Assembly: GCA_965230495.1 (NCBI GenBank)
Contig: OZ246004.1
Location: 1,674,001-1,738,000 of the forward strand
DNA length: 64,000 nt
Source of the DNA: JACJYM01 sp965230495
GTDB lineage: Bacteria > Bacteroidota > Bacteroidia > Chitinophagales > Saprospiraceae
Direction of reading: 5' to 3'
In this document: piece after piece, positions 1 through 8,338 of the stretch
Layout of the letters: each line of letters opens with the position of its first letter
Position numbering within the stretch: position 1 is the first letter of the stretch
Notes under the pieces: generated by a model
Seen by the model: only the letters and a program-made list of their open reading frames with translations
The model's database searches: none
Told to the model about the DNA's origin: nothing
Made by a program: the position numbers and the translations under genes

Positions 1-755
1 GCTTTAAGAGACAATATTGAATCTCCAAGTACCGTAGCTGATGCATCAAATGCTGTTATTGAAGTGGGGTAATATACTCCTCCATTGTCAGGATCACCAC
101 AACCATTTACTCCAGTTGGAGCATTCAAATTAGTCCCTATCACAGTACCCTCTACTTCTGCTTGTACATCTACGGGGAATCCAGGAAAACCTTCTACATC
201 GCCTCCCAAATTGATCGCCAAAGTCACACTAGTTGCATTATTAGCTACAAAAATTGGCACCATTAATTCAGAGAGTCCAAATGTTCCATCCGATGAACCC
301 GAAAAACTGCCAGTCGGATCGTATACATATCCTTTCAAATCAACGGTGTAAGTACTGTCTACCACGTTGGCTCCAACTATATGCAAACGTCCTCCATCTG
401 GCATGGTGGTACCAACACCCACTTTGCCTGTATTAGAATTATAAATGTCATCTCCCGAAGCAGTCCATACACTTGCGGAACCACCACCGCCGATAGCATT
501 CCAAGTAGTACCATCAAAGAAATAAAACCCAGTTGTATTATCTGTTTGATAAATTAGCAACCCAGTAGCAGGTGAACCAATAGCATCCCGTTGAGTCTCT
601 GTCATTCGCGGAACTAGAATACCTTTTTCCGTAGATTTGACATCAAGGATGGCCGAATTATCAGGATTAGAATTGTCATTATTAATTCCAACTCCTTGAG
701 CACCTAAAGATATAGTTGCTATCATCCATAACATTGTAAAAATAACTCTTTTCAT
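1..755 (-). CDS. Secreted surface protein with N-terminal fibre-like module, 3' end outside window (partial)
   Basis: An uninterrupted minus-strand frame runs from an ATG at 755 through the left edge, giving at least 251 residues. It begins with a signal peptide (MKRVIFTMLWMIATISLGAQ) and then a module found in many Bacteroidota surface proteins: VGIN, then ILDVKS..KGILVPRMT, then SPATGLLIYQTD, then GFYFFDGTTW. The same module occurs in the products of 8339-9235 and 40967-42250. After a GGGG linker comes a KVGVGTT segment and a beta-rich region that I do not recognise. The presumed operator pair at 892-922 lies 136 bp upstream and has the same sequence as the pair before the P47 operon, so co-regulation is inferred. 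A role as an exported adhesin or fibre is a guess from architecture. Confidence 0.8.
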   Translation of the reverse strand, partial: MKRVIFTMLWMIATISLGAQGVGINNDNSNPDNSAILDVKSTEKGILVPRMTETQRDAIGSPATGLLIYQTDNTTGFYFFDGTTWNAIGGGGSASVWTASGDDIYNSNTGKVGVGTTMPDGGRLHIVGANVVDSTYTVDLKGYVYDPTGSFSGSSDGTFGLSELMVPIFVANNATSVTLAINLGGDVEGFPGFPVDVQAEVEGTVIGTNLNAPTGVNGCGDPDNGGVYYPTSITAFDASATVLGDSILSLK

Positions 756-891
756 TTGTTAGTTTTTAGATTTAAAATTTTAACACTCGGTGCTAGTTTT
801 CAATAATTATTTAAGACCTCCTGCTTGTGGGCAACAACAAAACAATTAATAGTACAATTATAAACTATTGGGATTTACCTCATTTGGAAAT

Positions 892-922
892 GTGGTGAAT
901 GGAAATATAATGTGGTGAATGG
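892..922 (-). promoter_or_regulatory. Putative LytTR operator, direct-repeat pair (site A)
   Basis: GTGGTGAATGG occurs at 892-902 and again, identically, at 912-922, with a 9-bp A/T-rich spacer and a 20-bp period. Read in the direction of the left-edge gene the half-site is CCATTCACCAC. LytTR proteins are known to bind two direct repeats on one face of DNA about two helical turns apart, and the half-site resembles the AlgR box CCGTTCGTC. The pair lies 136 bp upstream of the ATG at 755. Binding is inferred, not shown. Confidence 0.7.
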
Positions 923-952
923 TTTTAGTCTTACAACTCACAACAACATAAT

Positions 953-996
953 AAAAGATACCAACACTCTACCACTAATAGAGATTGATATCTTTT
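953..996 (-). terminator. Probable terminator of the P47-like operon
   Basis: AAAAGATA at 953-960 pairs with TATCTTTT at 989-996. Inside the loop, CTCTA can pair with TAGAG, extending the stem. On the minus strand the hairpin ends in a short T-run (CTTTTATTATG). It lies about 220 bp beyond the last stop codon of the operon, which is rather far, so it may instead be a structured 3' untranslated region. Confidence 0.45.
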
Positions 997-1214
997 AATA
1001 ACAACGTATACTATATACTACTTTGAAAGTAAAATGGTATTAGAACAATATCCAAAACTTCATTTTAAGATACAATAAAGAGAGATTTCTTAACTTCGTC
1101 CAAGACATTCTACTGTAAGGCAATTCAAGAGATACTATACTTTGAGCATAATCAATCACCTTTTAAATTTATTGACAATAATTTAAAGAAATTGAATCTT
1201 ACATGTTTTCCAAA

Positions 1215-1616
1215 TTATGTTGGGTCATCAATTAAAGCTTTAGCAGACATGTGGTTGCCGCTGATGTCTCCCTGCGAGTATATTTGCCACTTTCCAGTGG
1301 ATGCACTTACATCAAAGGTGTTAGAGCCAATATAGGGATTATGGGCTTCTACTTTGAAAGATTGTTTTGTCTTTTCCGATTCATATTTAACTTTAAATGA
1401 AGCTCCATCCATAAAAGTGTCACCTTTCACATAAATATGCTTACTGCTGTTGGCTTCAATTGATATGGGGGGCATATCCGAACCTTGCCAATCTCCACTT
1501 ATAAGTTTTGTATCAGAGCCTGTAATCAAAATAAGCTTTTCATCGGTATCATTTTGAATGGTAACATCCACTTTTCGCATTGCGTTTTCTTCATTTTTAA
1601 TTTTTTTTGAATCCAT
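1215..1616 (-). CDS. Small beta-sandwich protein, aegerolysin-like (tentative)
   Basis: This is the last gene of the five-gene operon. I chose the ATG at 1616, preceded by AAGGAATT, over a TTG at 1640 that would overlap the upstream stop; the product has 133 residues. It has no signal peptide, no cysteine and no membrane segment. The pattern VTIQNDTDEKLIL, then GDW..SDMPP.SIEANSS, then GASFKVKYES fits small beta-sandwich proteins of the aegerolysin type, which bind membrane lipids and often act with a larger partner protein. The resemblance is by pattern only. It could instead be a short OrfX1-like subunit, since OrfX1 is of similar size. Its place behind three TULIP-type genes suggests a role in the same complex. 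Confidence 0.5.
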   Translation of the reverse strand: MDSKKIKNEENAMRKVDVTIQNDTDEKLILITGSDTKLISGDWQGSDMPPISIEANSSKHIYVKGDTFMDGASFKVKYESEKTKQSFKVEAHNPYIGSNTFDVSASTGKWQIYSQGDISGNHMSAKALIDDPT

Positions 1617-1632
1617 AATTCCTTTTTTTTCG

Positions 1633-3117
1633 CTAATCAATTCGAGCTATCACAACAAGCCCTTTATCTATATAAAAATTTGTAATATTTATCTCTCCTA
1701 AACCAATAGGAAGTAATTTCTGAAAGTTATTTTGAACACTTTCTAGTTTAGAAAATGTATTGAAGTAATCTTCCATGTGCTTATCTTTTTCATATTTCGT
1801 AAATACTTTAGCCAACTCTCCACAAGTAGTAAACAGTACACATGCCGCAATAGGATTCATATCGGTCAATATGTCTAATGCCGTTGGTATAATTATAGAA
1901 ATAAATCCATCGACTACATCATCTAGGATAACTTGCAGCTTATCAAAAAATTCCTCTAACCCAGACTTGGTAATATTTATCTTATGATTATCAGATCTTC
2001 TTGATTTGTCCTCTATAAAGTACAATTTTTGTTCCCCGTCCACAGCCCAAATTTGAGCCTTATATTCACGAGTAGAATCTAAATTAATTAGGTAATTTTC
2101 GTCTCCTTCAGGAATATCGAAAATTCCGAAAATGGATAAATCAGCTTCCTTATCTATTCTTATAGTCGAGATAGTCCTAATGACCAGATTATTATTATTG
2201 AAACTACAGCTTATCTGATTTGCCTTACTCTCAAGTACATTGGTATAATCAACTCCCACATTGTCGGCTATATTAGCTTCAGGAATTCTTATTTTATCGG
2301 TTGCACTCTGGATTATCCGTTTCGTATTGTCAAATGAGAACACTTGAGAAGGTGGATCATTTTCATCCATTCTTGGAAAATAGTAGGGTCTTTTAAAATA
2401 TATCTCTTGATAATCGGAAAATGTAGCATTATCAATATCAGTATAGGTAAGATTCATTTGATCCAACTGACTACTTTCGAGAAAGAACCTATCAGATATC
2501 TTGAAAAAATAATCAGATGCCAATTCACTTGGTGATATCTCTAATTCATCAGGTTTTGGATTATCTTTAAACATTAACCCGTAGTAAAAAAAGCTATTGT
2601 CTCCTTTTTCTCCTTCAACTATTCCATATTTTTTAATTGATGGCTGCAGCCCATCTATTTGTTGATAATGTTCTTTTACATTAACAAAACAACTTTTAAA
2701 TACATCTGGATTAAGTGTTTCTATTAGAAAGTTCTGAAGACGAGCTGTTATTATTATTGAGTCATCTTCTGTAATAGAAGTATCAAAGGTTCCTTTTAGA
2801 TTACCCCATTGAAGCTTGCCCGAAAATAGTTCTGTTAGGTCAATCTCTAGCGTGATTTTGGAGTTGTCCAGACTTATCTTTCGATCATTATCTTCTTTGA
2901 ATATCGCATAACTTCTGCCCACTCCAAAATCAGTGGAGATATGGCATAAATTGCCTGACCCCTTAGAAAAACACCAATTCCAAAATAACAGAAATCTTGT
3001 CCCGTCAATCTGAATGTCTATTTCTCTATTGCCCAAAAATGTATCCAATTTGGTAAAGTCTAACAGATTTGCCTTTATCCCAAAGAGATAATCGTACTGA
3101 TCAGATACAGTATTCAT
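1633..3117 (-). CDS. Divergent P47/OrfX-like (TULIP-fold) protein
   Basis: A 494-residue protein, starting 9 bp after the stop of the preceding P47-like gene. It is the most divergent of three paralogues. Near the N terminus it has W48 followed by GSGNLCHI (53-60), which lines up with the W..GGSGHL signature of its upstream neighbour. Its last 30 residues (LLPIGLGEINITNFY then GLVVIARI) match the closing strands of the other two. Residues about 400-435 are strongly hydrophobic, which could be a membrane segment or a buried TULIP helix. It has no signal peptide. TULIP proteins hold lipids in a long hydrophobic groove, and the clostridial P47 and OrfX proteins are encoded beside neurotoxin genes. 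Function here is unknown. Confidence 0.6.
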   Translation of the reverse strand: MNTVSDQYDYLFGIKANLLDFTKLDTFLGNREIDIQIDGTRFLLFWNWCFSKGSGNLCHISTDFGVGRSYAIFKEDNDRKISLDNSKITLEIDLTELFSGKLQWGNLKGTFDTSITEDDSIIITARLQNFLIETLNPDVFKSCFVNVKEHYQQIDGLQPSIKKYGIVEGEKGDNSFFYYGLMFKDNPKPDELEISPSELASDYFFKISDRFFLESSQLDQMNLTYTDIDNATFSDYQEIYFKRPYYFPRMDENDPPSQVFSFDNTKRIIQSATDKIRIPEANIADNVGVDYTNVLESKANQISCSFNNNNLVIRTISTIRIDKEADLSIFGIFDIPEGDENYLINLDSTREYKAQIWAVDGEQKLYFIEDKSRRSDNHKINITKSGLEEFFDKLQVILDDVVDGFISIIIPTALDILTDMNPIAACVLFTTCGELAKVFTKYEKDKHMEDYFNTFSKLESVQNNFQKLLPIGLGEINITNFYIDKGLVVIARID

Positions 3118-3126
3118 TGTAATTGA

Positions 3127-4881
3127 TTATTGATCTTTAAAATTTAAATTCAAACCAATAGAAAATGATCCATCAACTAACTCACCATTAACAATATCAT
3201 AATCTTCCACATCAGGCCAATTCACTTTAAGAAATGCTTGATCGGCAAATTTTTTGAAGTCTGGAATATCCTTTTCTTTATTAAAATTCATATTCTTCAG
3301 AAAATCGAGTGTCGACCACCCAAGGTTATACATAGATTGTATAATAAAGAATAGACCAAGTGCTCCCCAACTGTTTTTTAAGAATCCTGATAACTTTCCT
3401 TCATTTCGATCCATGTTCTGCTGCGTACTTCTGGTTATTGAATTACTATTGTCAATAGTGTCAGTCGATTCACTCTCTTGACCACTGTCAATTAGGTTCT
3501 GAATCTCTTTATCCACAGCATTTCCATCAATTACTGATTCATCTTCAGGATTAAAATTCCCACTTGCGGCATCATCTGCCCCTTTGCTTATGCCTCCACA
3601 CTTCCGACCTATGCTTTCAAAAACTTTCATAGTCCCCATGGTCAATACCATCACCCCTAAAGAAACCGCAAAGTTTACTCCTTCTTGTCTCCAAAAGCTC
3701 CCCCAACTTGGATCCGGTATAATGGGAGCTACCCTACTATGTATTTGGCTATTTTTATCGAGGTTAAATGCAATCAAATTTTTATTTTTATCATCCTTTC
3801 CTTTAACCAGTTTTACACTTCCTTTCAATTCTCCGTTCATTATGACTAGATTGTCATACTTGGTGAAAATTGGATTTCCCTTATGCGTCCATTGGGCATT
3901 ATCCAGTGTAAACCAAAGTTGACCATTATTGACACTAATGGTCATAGAACCAAAGTTTTTCTTTTTTTTATCATAAGGCAAAATGGGATAAACATAGTCA
4001 TCTTTGTCGCCAAATTGATTAAAATCAACTTTCTGTTTTTTAAAGTGTAATTCTTTTTGTCCTGATTGCAAAATGGTTCTTGAATCGTTGGTATAATCAA
4101 AATCCTTGTTCGGGTCACAATTAGGCAGAATATATTTCAGTCCCGGACGAACCATATTCTCTAAAACCAACCATTCGTTAAAGGCAAAGCCAGCATTGCA
4201 TGCCTTGGGTATTAATGTTGAGCCTCCTACAAATTCACTAGGTTTCTCTCTGCCCTCGGTCATTCCCAGTATTACCAAATATCCTTGATCGCCTTTCTCT
4301 GAAGTACTTACTCGATATTCATGATCCGTGATATGTAACCAACTCAATTTCTTAGCTGCCTCTGTTGCCTCACGTGTATAATCTAAAGTAGCGAAAATAT
4401 GGGCAAACTCCTTTTTCTTTTCTTCAAGCATTTCTCTTATATATCCTTTGAGTAATATATAGGGATCACTTTCCGGATCCAATTTTGGAACGGATTCACC
4501 AATATTCAATTTTTCAATTGTCATATCTGTTTCATCACACAAACGCAGATTAAATACTTTTTCTGAATCTTCCACCCATGTTAACGACACCTCAGCCACT
4601 ATATTAGCTGATTTAATCTCGTATTTCTTTCTCTCAATCTTAAAATCATAAATAACATTGTTGATAGGAATGTCCATCCACACCAAATGTCCACTTCCTC
4701 CTACTTTTAGTTGCCAATCCCCAAAATTTCCCCCAATCATATTTCCTGACTCGGTAGTATAAGAGAAATTGGTAGGACTTGATTTCTTTTTTACAATTAT
4801 GCGATTTGCATCTTTAAAGTCTATGGCATAGGCTACATCCCAACCATTGAGATGAACCGATCTAGTTTTTTCTTCAGTCAT
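3127..4881 (-). CDS. P47-like (TULIP-fold) protein
   Basis: A 584-residue protein whose start overlaps the stop of the upstream gene by 8 bp, implying translational coupling. The opening NGWDVAYAIDFKDANRII matches the start of clostridial P47/OrfX proteins (YGWDxVYA...xVN). Residues 53-73 carry the strand signature FGDWQLKVGGSG then MDIPI. The C-terminal end (VNWPDVEDYDIVNGELVDG, 553-571) is shared with the next-larger paralogue. Hydrophobic stretches at about 400-422 and 503-528, separated by a polar, acidic, Ser/Asn-rich linker, may be an inserted membrane hairpin; I do not recall this in clostridial P47. No secretion signal is visible, as for the clostridial proteins. Family assignment rests on motif recall, not on a search. 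Confidence 0.72.
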   Translation of the reverse strand: MTEEKTRSVHLNGWDVAYAIDFKDANRIIVKKKSSPTNFSYTTESGNMIGGNFGDWQLKVGGSGHLVWMDIPINNVIYDFKIERKKYEIKSANIVAEVSLTWVEDSEKVFNLRLCDETDMTIEKLNIGESVPKLDPESDPYILLKGYIREMLEEKKKEFAHIFATLDYTREATEAAKKLSWLHITDHEYRVSTSEKGDQGYLVILGMTEGREKPSEFVGGSTLIPKACNAGFAFNEWLVLENMVRPGLKYILPNCDPNKDFDYTNDSRTILQSGQKELHFKKQKVDFNQFGDKDDYVYPILPYDKKKKNFGSMTISVNNGQLWFTLDNAQWTHKGNPIFTKYDNLVIMNGELKGSVKLVKGKDDKNKNLIAFNLDKNSQIHSRVAPIIPDPSWGSFWRQEGVNFAVSLGVMVLTMGTMKVFESIGRKCGGISKGADDAASGNFNPEDESVIDGNAVDKEIQNLIDSGQESESTDTIDNSNSITRSTQQNMDRNEGKLSGFLKNSWGALGLFFIIQSMYNLGWSTLDFLKNMNFNKEKDIPDFKKFADQAFLKVNWPDVEDYDIVNGELVDGSFSIGLNLNFKDQ

Positions 4882-7800
4882 TGTTTTTGTTTTTTATGAT
4901 TAGTTCAAAAGTTGTGTCATTATCATCTACATCCAATACCCACATCATATTCTTTTCCAGTGGAGGGAGTTGGTCAGCGTTAATGGATTCAGACGAACCC
5001 GCAGAAATAACAATAGTATTTCCCACTTTATTCGGAACTTCCATAAGATCTTCCTCATATTGAACACTGTAAAAATTCAAATTGTGTTTCCCTATATTCT
5101 TTACTGTAACAGACTCTAGCAATTCTGAATTTATAAAAGGTGATATTTGCTTAGGATTTTCTTCTGAAATATACCCCTTATAATTGTTTTCATATTTCAT
5201 TGAAATTCTCATCGAATTGACCAATTCAAAATTAATGAGATCAGTGTGTGGTGCTTGAGGCCAAGTAATTTTATTAAATAAGTTATGCACGACGGTTTTT
5301 AAGGTATTTCCAGAAAGGTTATCTCCTCCTTTTTTAATATTTTCCTTGGTCTTCTCTGTACTTTTACTTTCTATAACAGCTATGATATAACTAGCTATGG
5401 TCAGTAACATACCTATGCCAGTTCCTATGGCGAAATCCCTTGTACAATATATAGATTTGAATGTTTCGCCATATGTCATTCGATTTTGATTTTGAATTTC
5501 CTCTCTATTTACAACTTCTTGCTCAACTCTTCTAGGATTATTATTAATCTCTTGCAATTCCACCTCGTTCTCCAAAGCTGCTTCCTCCTGCATCATCGCC
5601 ATAAAATCCTGATTATCCTCTAGCTCCCTTCTAACTTGTCTCCTTGGCAGTACTTGATTATCTCTTGGTATATTTTCATTTCGTGTTCCTCTCTTACATG
5701 CAAATAGGGCTGCTACTAAAGTAGCAACAAATACTTCAATTAGCATTAAATATACCAGATACAAAAAATTGAATTTATCCGGTGGTAGAACTGGCTCTAT
5801 GTTCGTTCTTTTTTCGGTAACCTTAGTGTAGAATGATCGGGTATCATTGCTTTCATTCCCAAGATTTACTCCAAATGTTGCCCTTTCAGTTTTAGATATC
5901 AATGACTTAAGATCATTATTAGCGTCATACACAACCTCAGCCTTCTCGACTTTAAACAAAACATTGTCTTGATTAACAGAACAGGTAAAATGCCCCGGTT
6001 TTACTTCTGCTGAAACCGGATCTCCGTTACTATTTTTATAACCGATGCTAGAAAGCTTTAATTCATTTTTATTGACAATGGTGTATAATCCATCTTTTTC
6101 GAAGTCATCTTTACTTACTGAACCTTTATCTTTATCAAAAGCATTTATAATAGAGGGATAGATTAAGTCATCGGTTACAATTTCTTGAGATATCAATATA
6201 GCTGTATCACTTCCATCCGGTATAGCATTAATATCTGTCATACCACTACCCATATTTTTTCTTCCTTTGACCATACAGCAGATGGATAGTACACTATTCT
6301 TAGGATCAGCAGGTATCTCCGCTTCGTCTGCTACCGCAAAAGCATAAGTGGTTGGAAACATCCAAGCCAATTTTTTATCTTTTACGGCTATTTCCTCAAA
6401 TACATCGAGAGATGCAAAGGTGTCATGATATTCATAACCATTGTCGATAGGCTGCTCTATAATATCACTAGGAGAAGGAGGAACCCGAGACTTATTTATC
6501 GAAGATTCTATGTAGTGTTTGAAAAGTATCTTGTCATCATCTGATAAAGCAGGAGTTGTATTTGCTTTAATGTCAATTACCTTTACGGACTTTTCCTTAG
6601 GTATGACCAGATGAGCTTTAGACACCGATCGGACCCAATTGAGGTTTAACTCAAGAAGAATATAATTATCTGTTCCGTGAAATACTTTACTTTTCGTTCC
6701 CAAGTTTAAATAACCCGCAGTGATGGGGATTTTCATACGACAGATAGGACCATCGCCACCTGTCACCAACTGCCACGGACCTGTTTGAAGTTTTATTTGT
6801 TTAAGCTTAAAGCTGGTATCTGCAGGTCTATAACCCAAGGCATTTATATAGTCATGGTGTCGTCTTCTTAATGCTCCTGCCATGCCATTGATCATAAGAT
6901 TAAAAAATGGTACTCGGTTATCATTATTGATAGTTAGATTACCCATTTTTAATTCAAAATCGGGATCATTGGGAATTTTATTGAGGTCATATATTGTTAG
7001 GTCATTCATGGATTGAAACTCCTTGATGATATTGTTTTCTATCTTGGCGAGTTCCTCTACTTCTATTTTATTAAGCACTCCATTGATCGTATTAAATCCA
7101 TCTTCCTTGGGAACTCCATACTTATCAGCAAGACTATTTGCCAAATACAACGCCTCTTGATAATATTCTTTCTTTCCTGTATCATGAGCTCCTTTTTGAA
7201 GAATTTCCTGAGTCAAATCAGCTCTTTTAAACGTCCTCGGCCAAATAGCATTTTTATAAATCCCTTTAAAAATCTCTCCAAAGTAAGCAGCTACGGTCTC
7301 AGAATCTTGCCCGTTATGTATATCTATTTCATTATTCGCATGCTTTACAATCTCTTGATATTGAGGCTCATCTTTATAATTTACTTGTAAAAAATCTTCA
7401 ATATGCTTTTTTATAAAATGCTTTATATTTAGTCTAGAAGAAGGGAACAAAGAAGTTTTGGCTGGATATGTGAAAGTCAAGGAACTGGCAACATAAGTGC
7501 CATTTCCAGTTGTATCACCTGGATCATTAACGACTTCCAACAATGGTGCGGACATATAACCGGTACCTGCTTGATCCATATTAACCCCATCTAATCTCAT
7601 CTCAGCATATGCTGTAGCCGCTACAGTTGCACCCCCTCCCTCTAAGGTTATTGTTGGTATATCCTTATATCCATGACCAGGATCTGTAACTTCGACTACC
7701 AAACCAAGATTGGCCGTAGCTTTAAGTTTAGGTAAAGGATTGGGTGAAAAATTGACAGTAGGAGCGACGGAGTAACTACCTGACTTAGTGACTTCTACTT

Positions 7801-8320
7801 TTATCACCTTCCCATCAGTTCCTAAAATAGCATGAGCTTCTGCTCCGGAGCCTACTCCACCCGTAAACGAAACGGTAGGAGGAGTTGTGTATACTTTACC
7901 AGGAGCCGTAATTGTTATGGATGCCACTCCTAACTTCGCAGCTGCCATTGCCGTTCTTGATACTCCTTGTGCAGTTGTTATCTTTACTGTCGGATTTCCG
8001 GTATAACCAGATCCCTGATTTAAAATTATTATTTTATCTACACTAAATCTAGGGCTAATGATTGCATCGGTAGCAGTAGTTGGTCTGTCATTTTCCCAAT
8101 CCATAACCCTAATAGTTGGTAGCTTAGTATATCCCGTTCCTGATCTTCTTACCCTAGCCATTATTCCATGGCTATAGTTATCCGCTACTTTATGAGCCAG
8201 ATTATTTTTAAAATCCTTTACCGCTTTTGACTCAAGGCCATGATTTACTTTCATAACTCTATTGACAGAAGGAAATCGCATAGCATATACCAAATCCCAC
8301 CCATATGTATCTACTGACAT
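4874..8320 (-). CDS. Large P47-like (TULIP-fold) protein with inserted GxGYxxxPT repeats and membrane hairpin
   Basis: An 1148-residue protein beginning 18 bp after the fibre gene, with AAAAGG before the ATG. It opens with the P47 signature (TYGWDLVYAMRFPSVNRVMK). The second P47 element (TGPWQLVTGGDGPI then MKIPI) only appears near residue 512, so about 450 residues are inserted. The insert holds six short GxGYxxxPT-type beta repeats (about 57-265) and a helical part (about 295-445). Toward the C terminus are two hydrophobic segments (851-875 and 961-983) flanking a charged Glu/Asn/Arg-rich linker. Then comes the closing P47 element (KITWPQAPHTDLINFELV, 1017-1034) and about 105 extra residues. 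No signal peptide is seen. It could be the central subunit of a lipid-binding complex; the role is inferred. Confidence 0.72.
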   Translation of the reverse strand: MSVDTYGWDLVYAMRFPSVNRVMKVNHGLESKAVKDFKNNLAHKVADNYSHGIMARVRRSGTGYTKLPTIRVMDWENDRPTTATDAIISPRFSVDKIIILNQGSGYTGNPTVKITTAQGVSRTAMAAAKLGVASITITAPGKVYTTPPTVSFTGGVGSGAEAHAILGTDGKVIKVEVTKSGSYSVAPTVNFSPNPLPKLKATANLGLVVEVTDPGHGYKDIPTITLEGGGATVAATAYAEMRLDGVNMDQAGTGYMSAPLLEVVNDPGDTTGNGTYVASSLTFTYPAKTSLFPSSRLNIKHFIKKHIEDFLQVNYKDEPQYQEIVKHANNEIDIHNGQDSETVAAYFGEIFKGIYKNAIWPRTFKRADLTQEILQKGAHDTGKKEYYQEALYLANSLADKYGVPKEDGFNTINGVLNKIEVEELAKIENNIIKEFQSMNDLTIYDLNKIPNDPDFELKMGNLTINNDNRVPFFNLMINGMAGALRRRHHDYINALGYRPADTSFKLKQIKLQTGPWQLVTGGDGPICRMKIPITAGYLNLGTKSKVFHGTDNYILLELNLNWVRSVSKAHLVIPKEKSVKVIDIKANTTPALSDDDKILFKHYIESSINKSRVPPSPSDIIEQPIDNGYEYHDTFASLDVFEEIAVKDKKLAWMFPTTYAFAVADEAEIPADPKNSVLSICCMVKGRKNMGSGMTDINAIPDGSDTAILISQEIVTDDLIYPSIINAFDKDKGSVSKDDFEKDGLYTIVNKNELKLSSIGYKNSNGDPVSAEVKPGHFTCSVNQDNVLFKVEKAEVVYDANNDLKSLISKTERATFGVNLGNESNDTRSFYTKVTEKRTNIEPVLPPDKFNFLYLVYLMLIEVFVATLVAALFACKRGTRNENIPRDNQVLPRRQVRRELEDNQDFMAMMQEEAALENEVELQEINNNPRRVEQEVVNREEIQNQNRMTYGETFKSIYCTRDFAIGTGIGMLLTIASYIIAVIESKSTEKTKENIKKGGDNLSGNTLKTVVHNLFNKITWPQAPHTDLINFELVNSMRISMKYENNYKGYISEENPKQISPFINSELLESVTVKNIGKHNLNFYSVQYEEDLMEVPNKVGNTIVISAGSSESINADQLPPLEKNMMWVLDVDDNDTTFELIIKNKNND
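7526..8152 (-). repeat. Six GxGYxxxPT-type protein repeats within the large P47-like gene
   Basis: Repeat cores begin at about residues 61 (GTGYTKLPT), 103 (GSGYTGNPT), 141 (GKVYTTPPT), 181 (GSYSVAPT), 216 (GHGYKDIPT) and 252 (GTGYMSAPL), spaced 35-42 residues apart. Similar glycine-rich beta repeats occur in phage structural and bacterial surface proteins. The DNA copies have diverged, so this is an old protein repeat and not recent tandem duplication. Confidence 0.75.
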
Positions 8321-8338
8321 ACCTTTTAGTTTTAAATT

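Larger units (their letters stand above)
756..1214. other. Intergenic region with operator pair and terminator hairpin
   Basis: These 459 bp separate the left-edge gene from the end of the P47-like operon. They hold a direct-repeat operator pair at 892-922 and an inverted repeat at 953-996 suited to ending the operon. A 9-bp box, ATAAACTAT on the plus strand at 860-868, also occurs downstream of the second operator at 9275-9283. I see no convincing gene in the remainder. A plus-strand frame open from about 1068 has no start codon or recognisable motif. Confidence 0.6.

Noticed and set aside
1068..1214. Open plus-strand frame downstream of the P47-like operon, perhaps a gene remnant
   Set aside because: There is no start codon or recognisable motif, and a stop lies just upstream; it is short enough to be chance.
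7013..7390. 125-residue plus-strand frame inside the large P47-like gene
   Set aside because: It is antisense to a well-supported gene, and its hydrophobic, low-complexity translation is what an AT-rich antisense strand gives.
1633..8320. A neurotoxin or NTNH-like gene in the P47-like cluster
   Set aside because: No long protein with an HExxH zinc motif or toxin-like layout is present between the left edge and the kinase.
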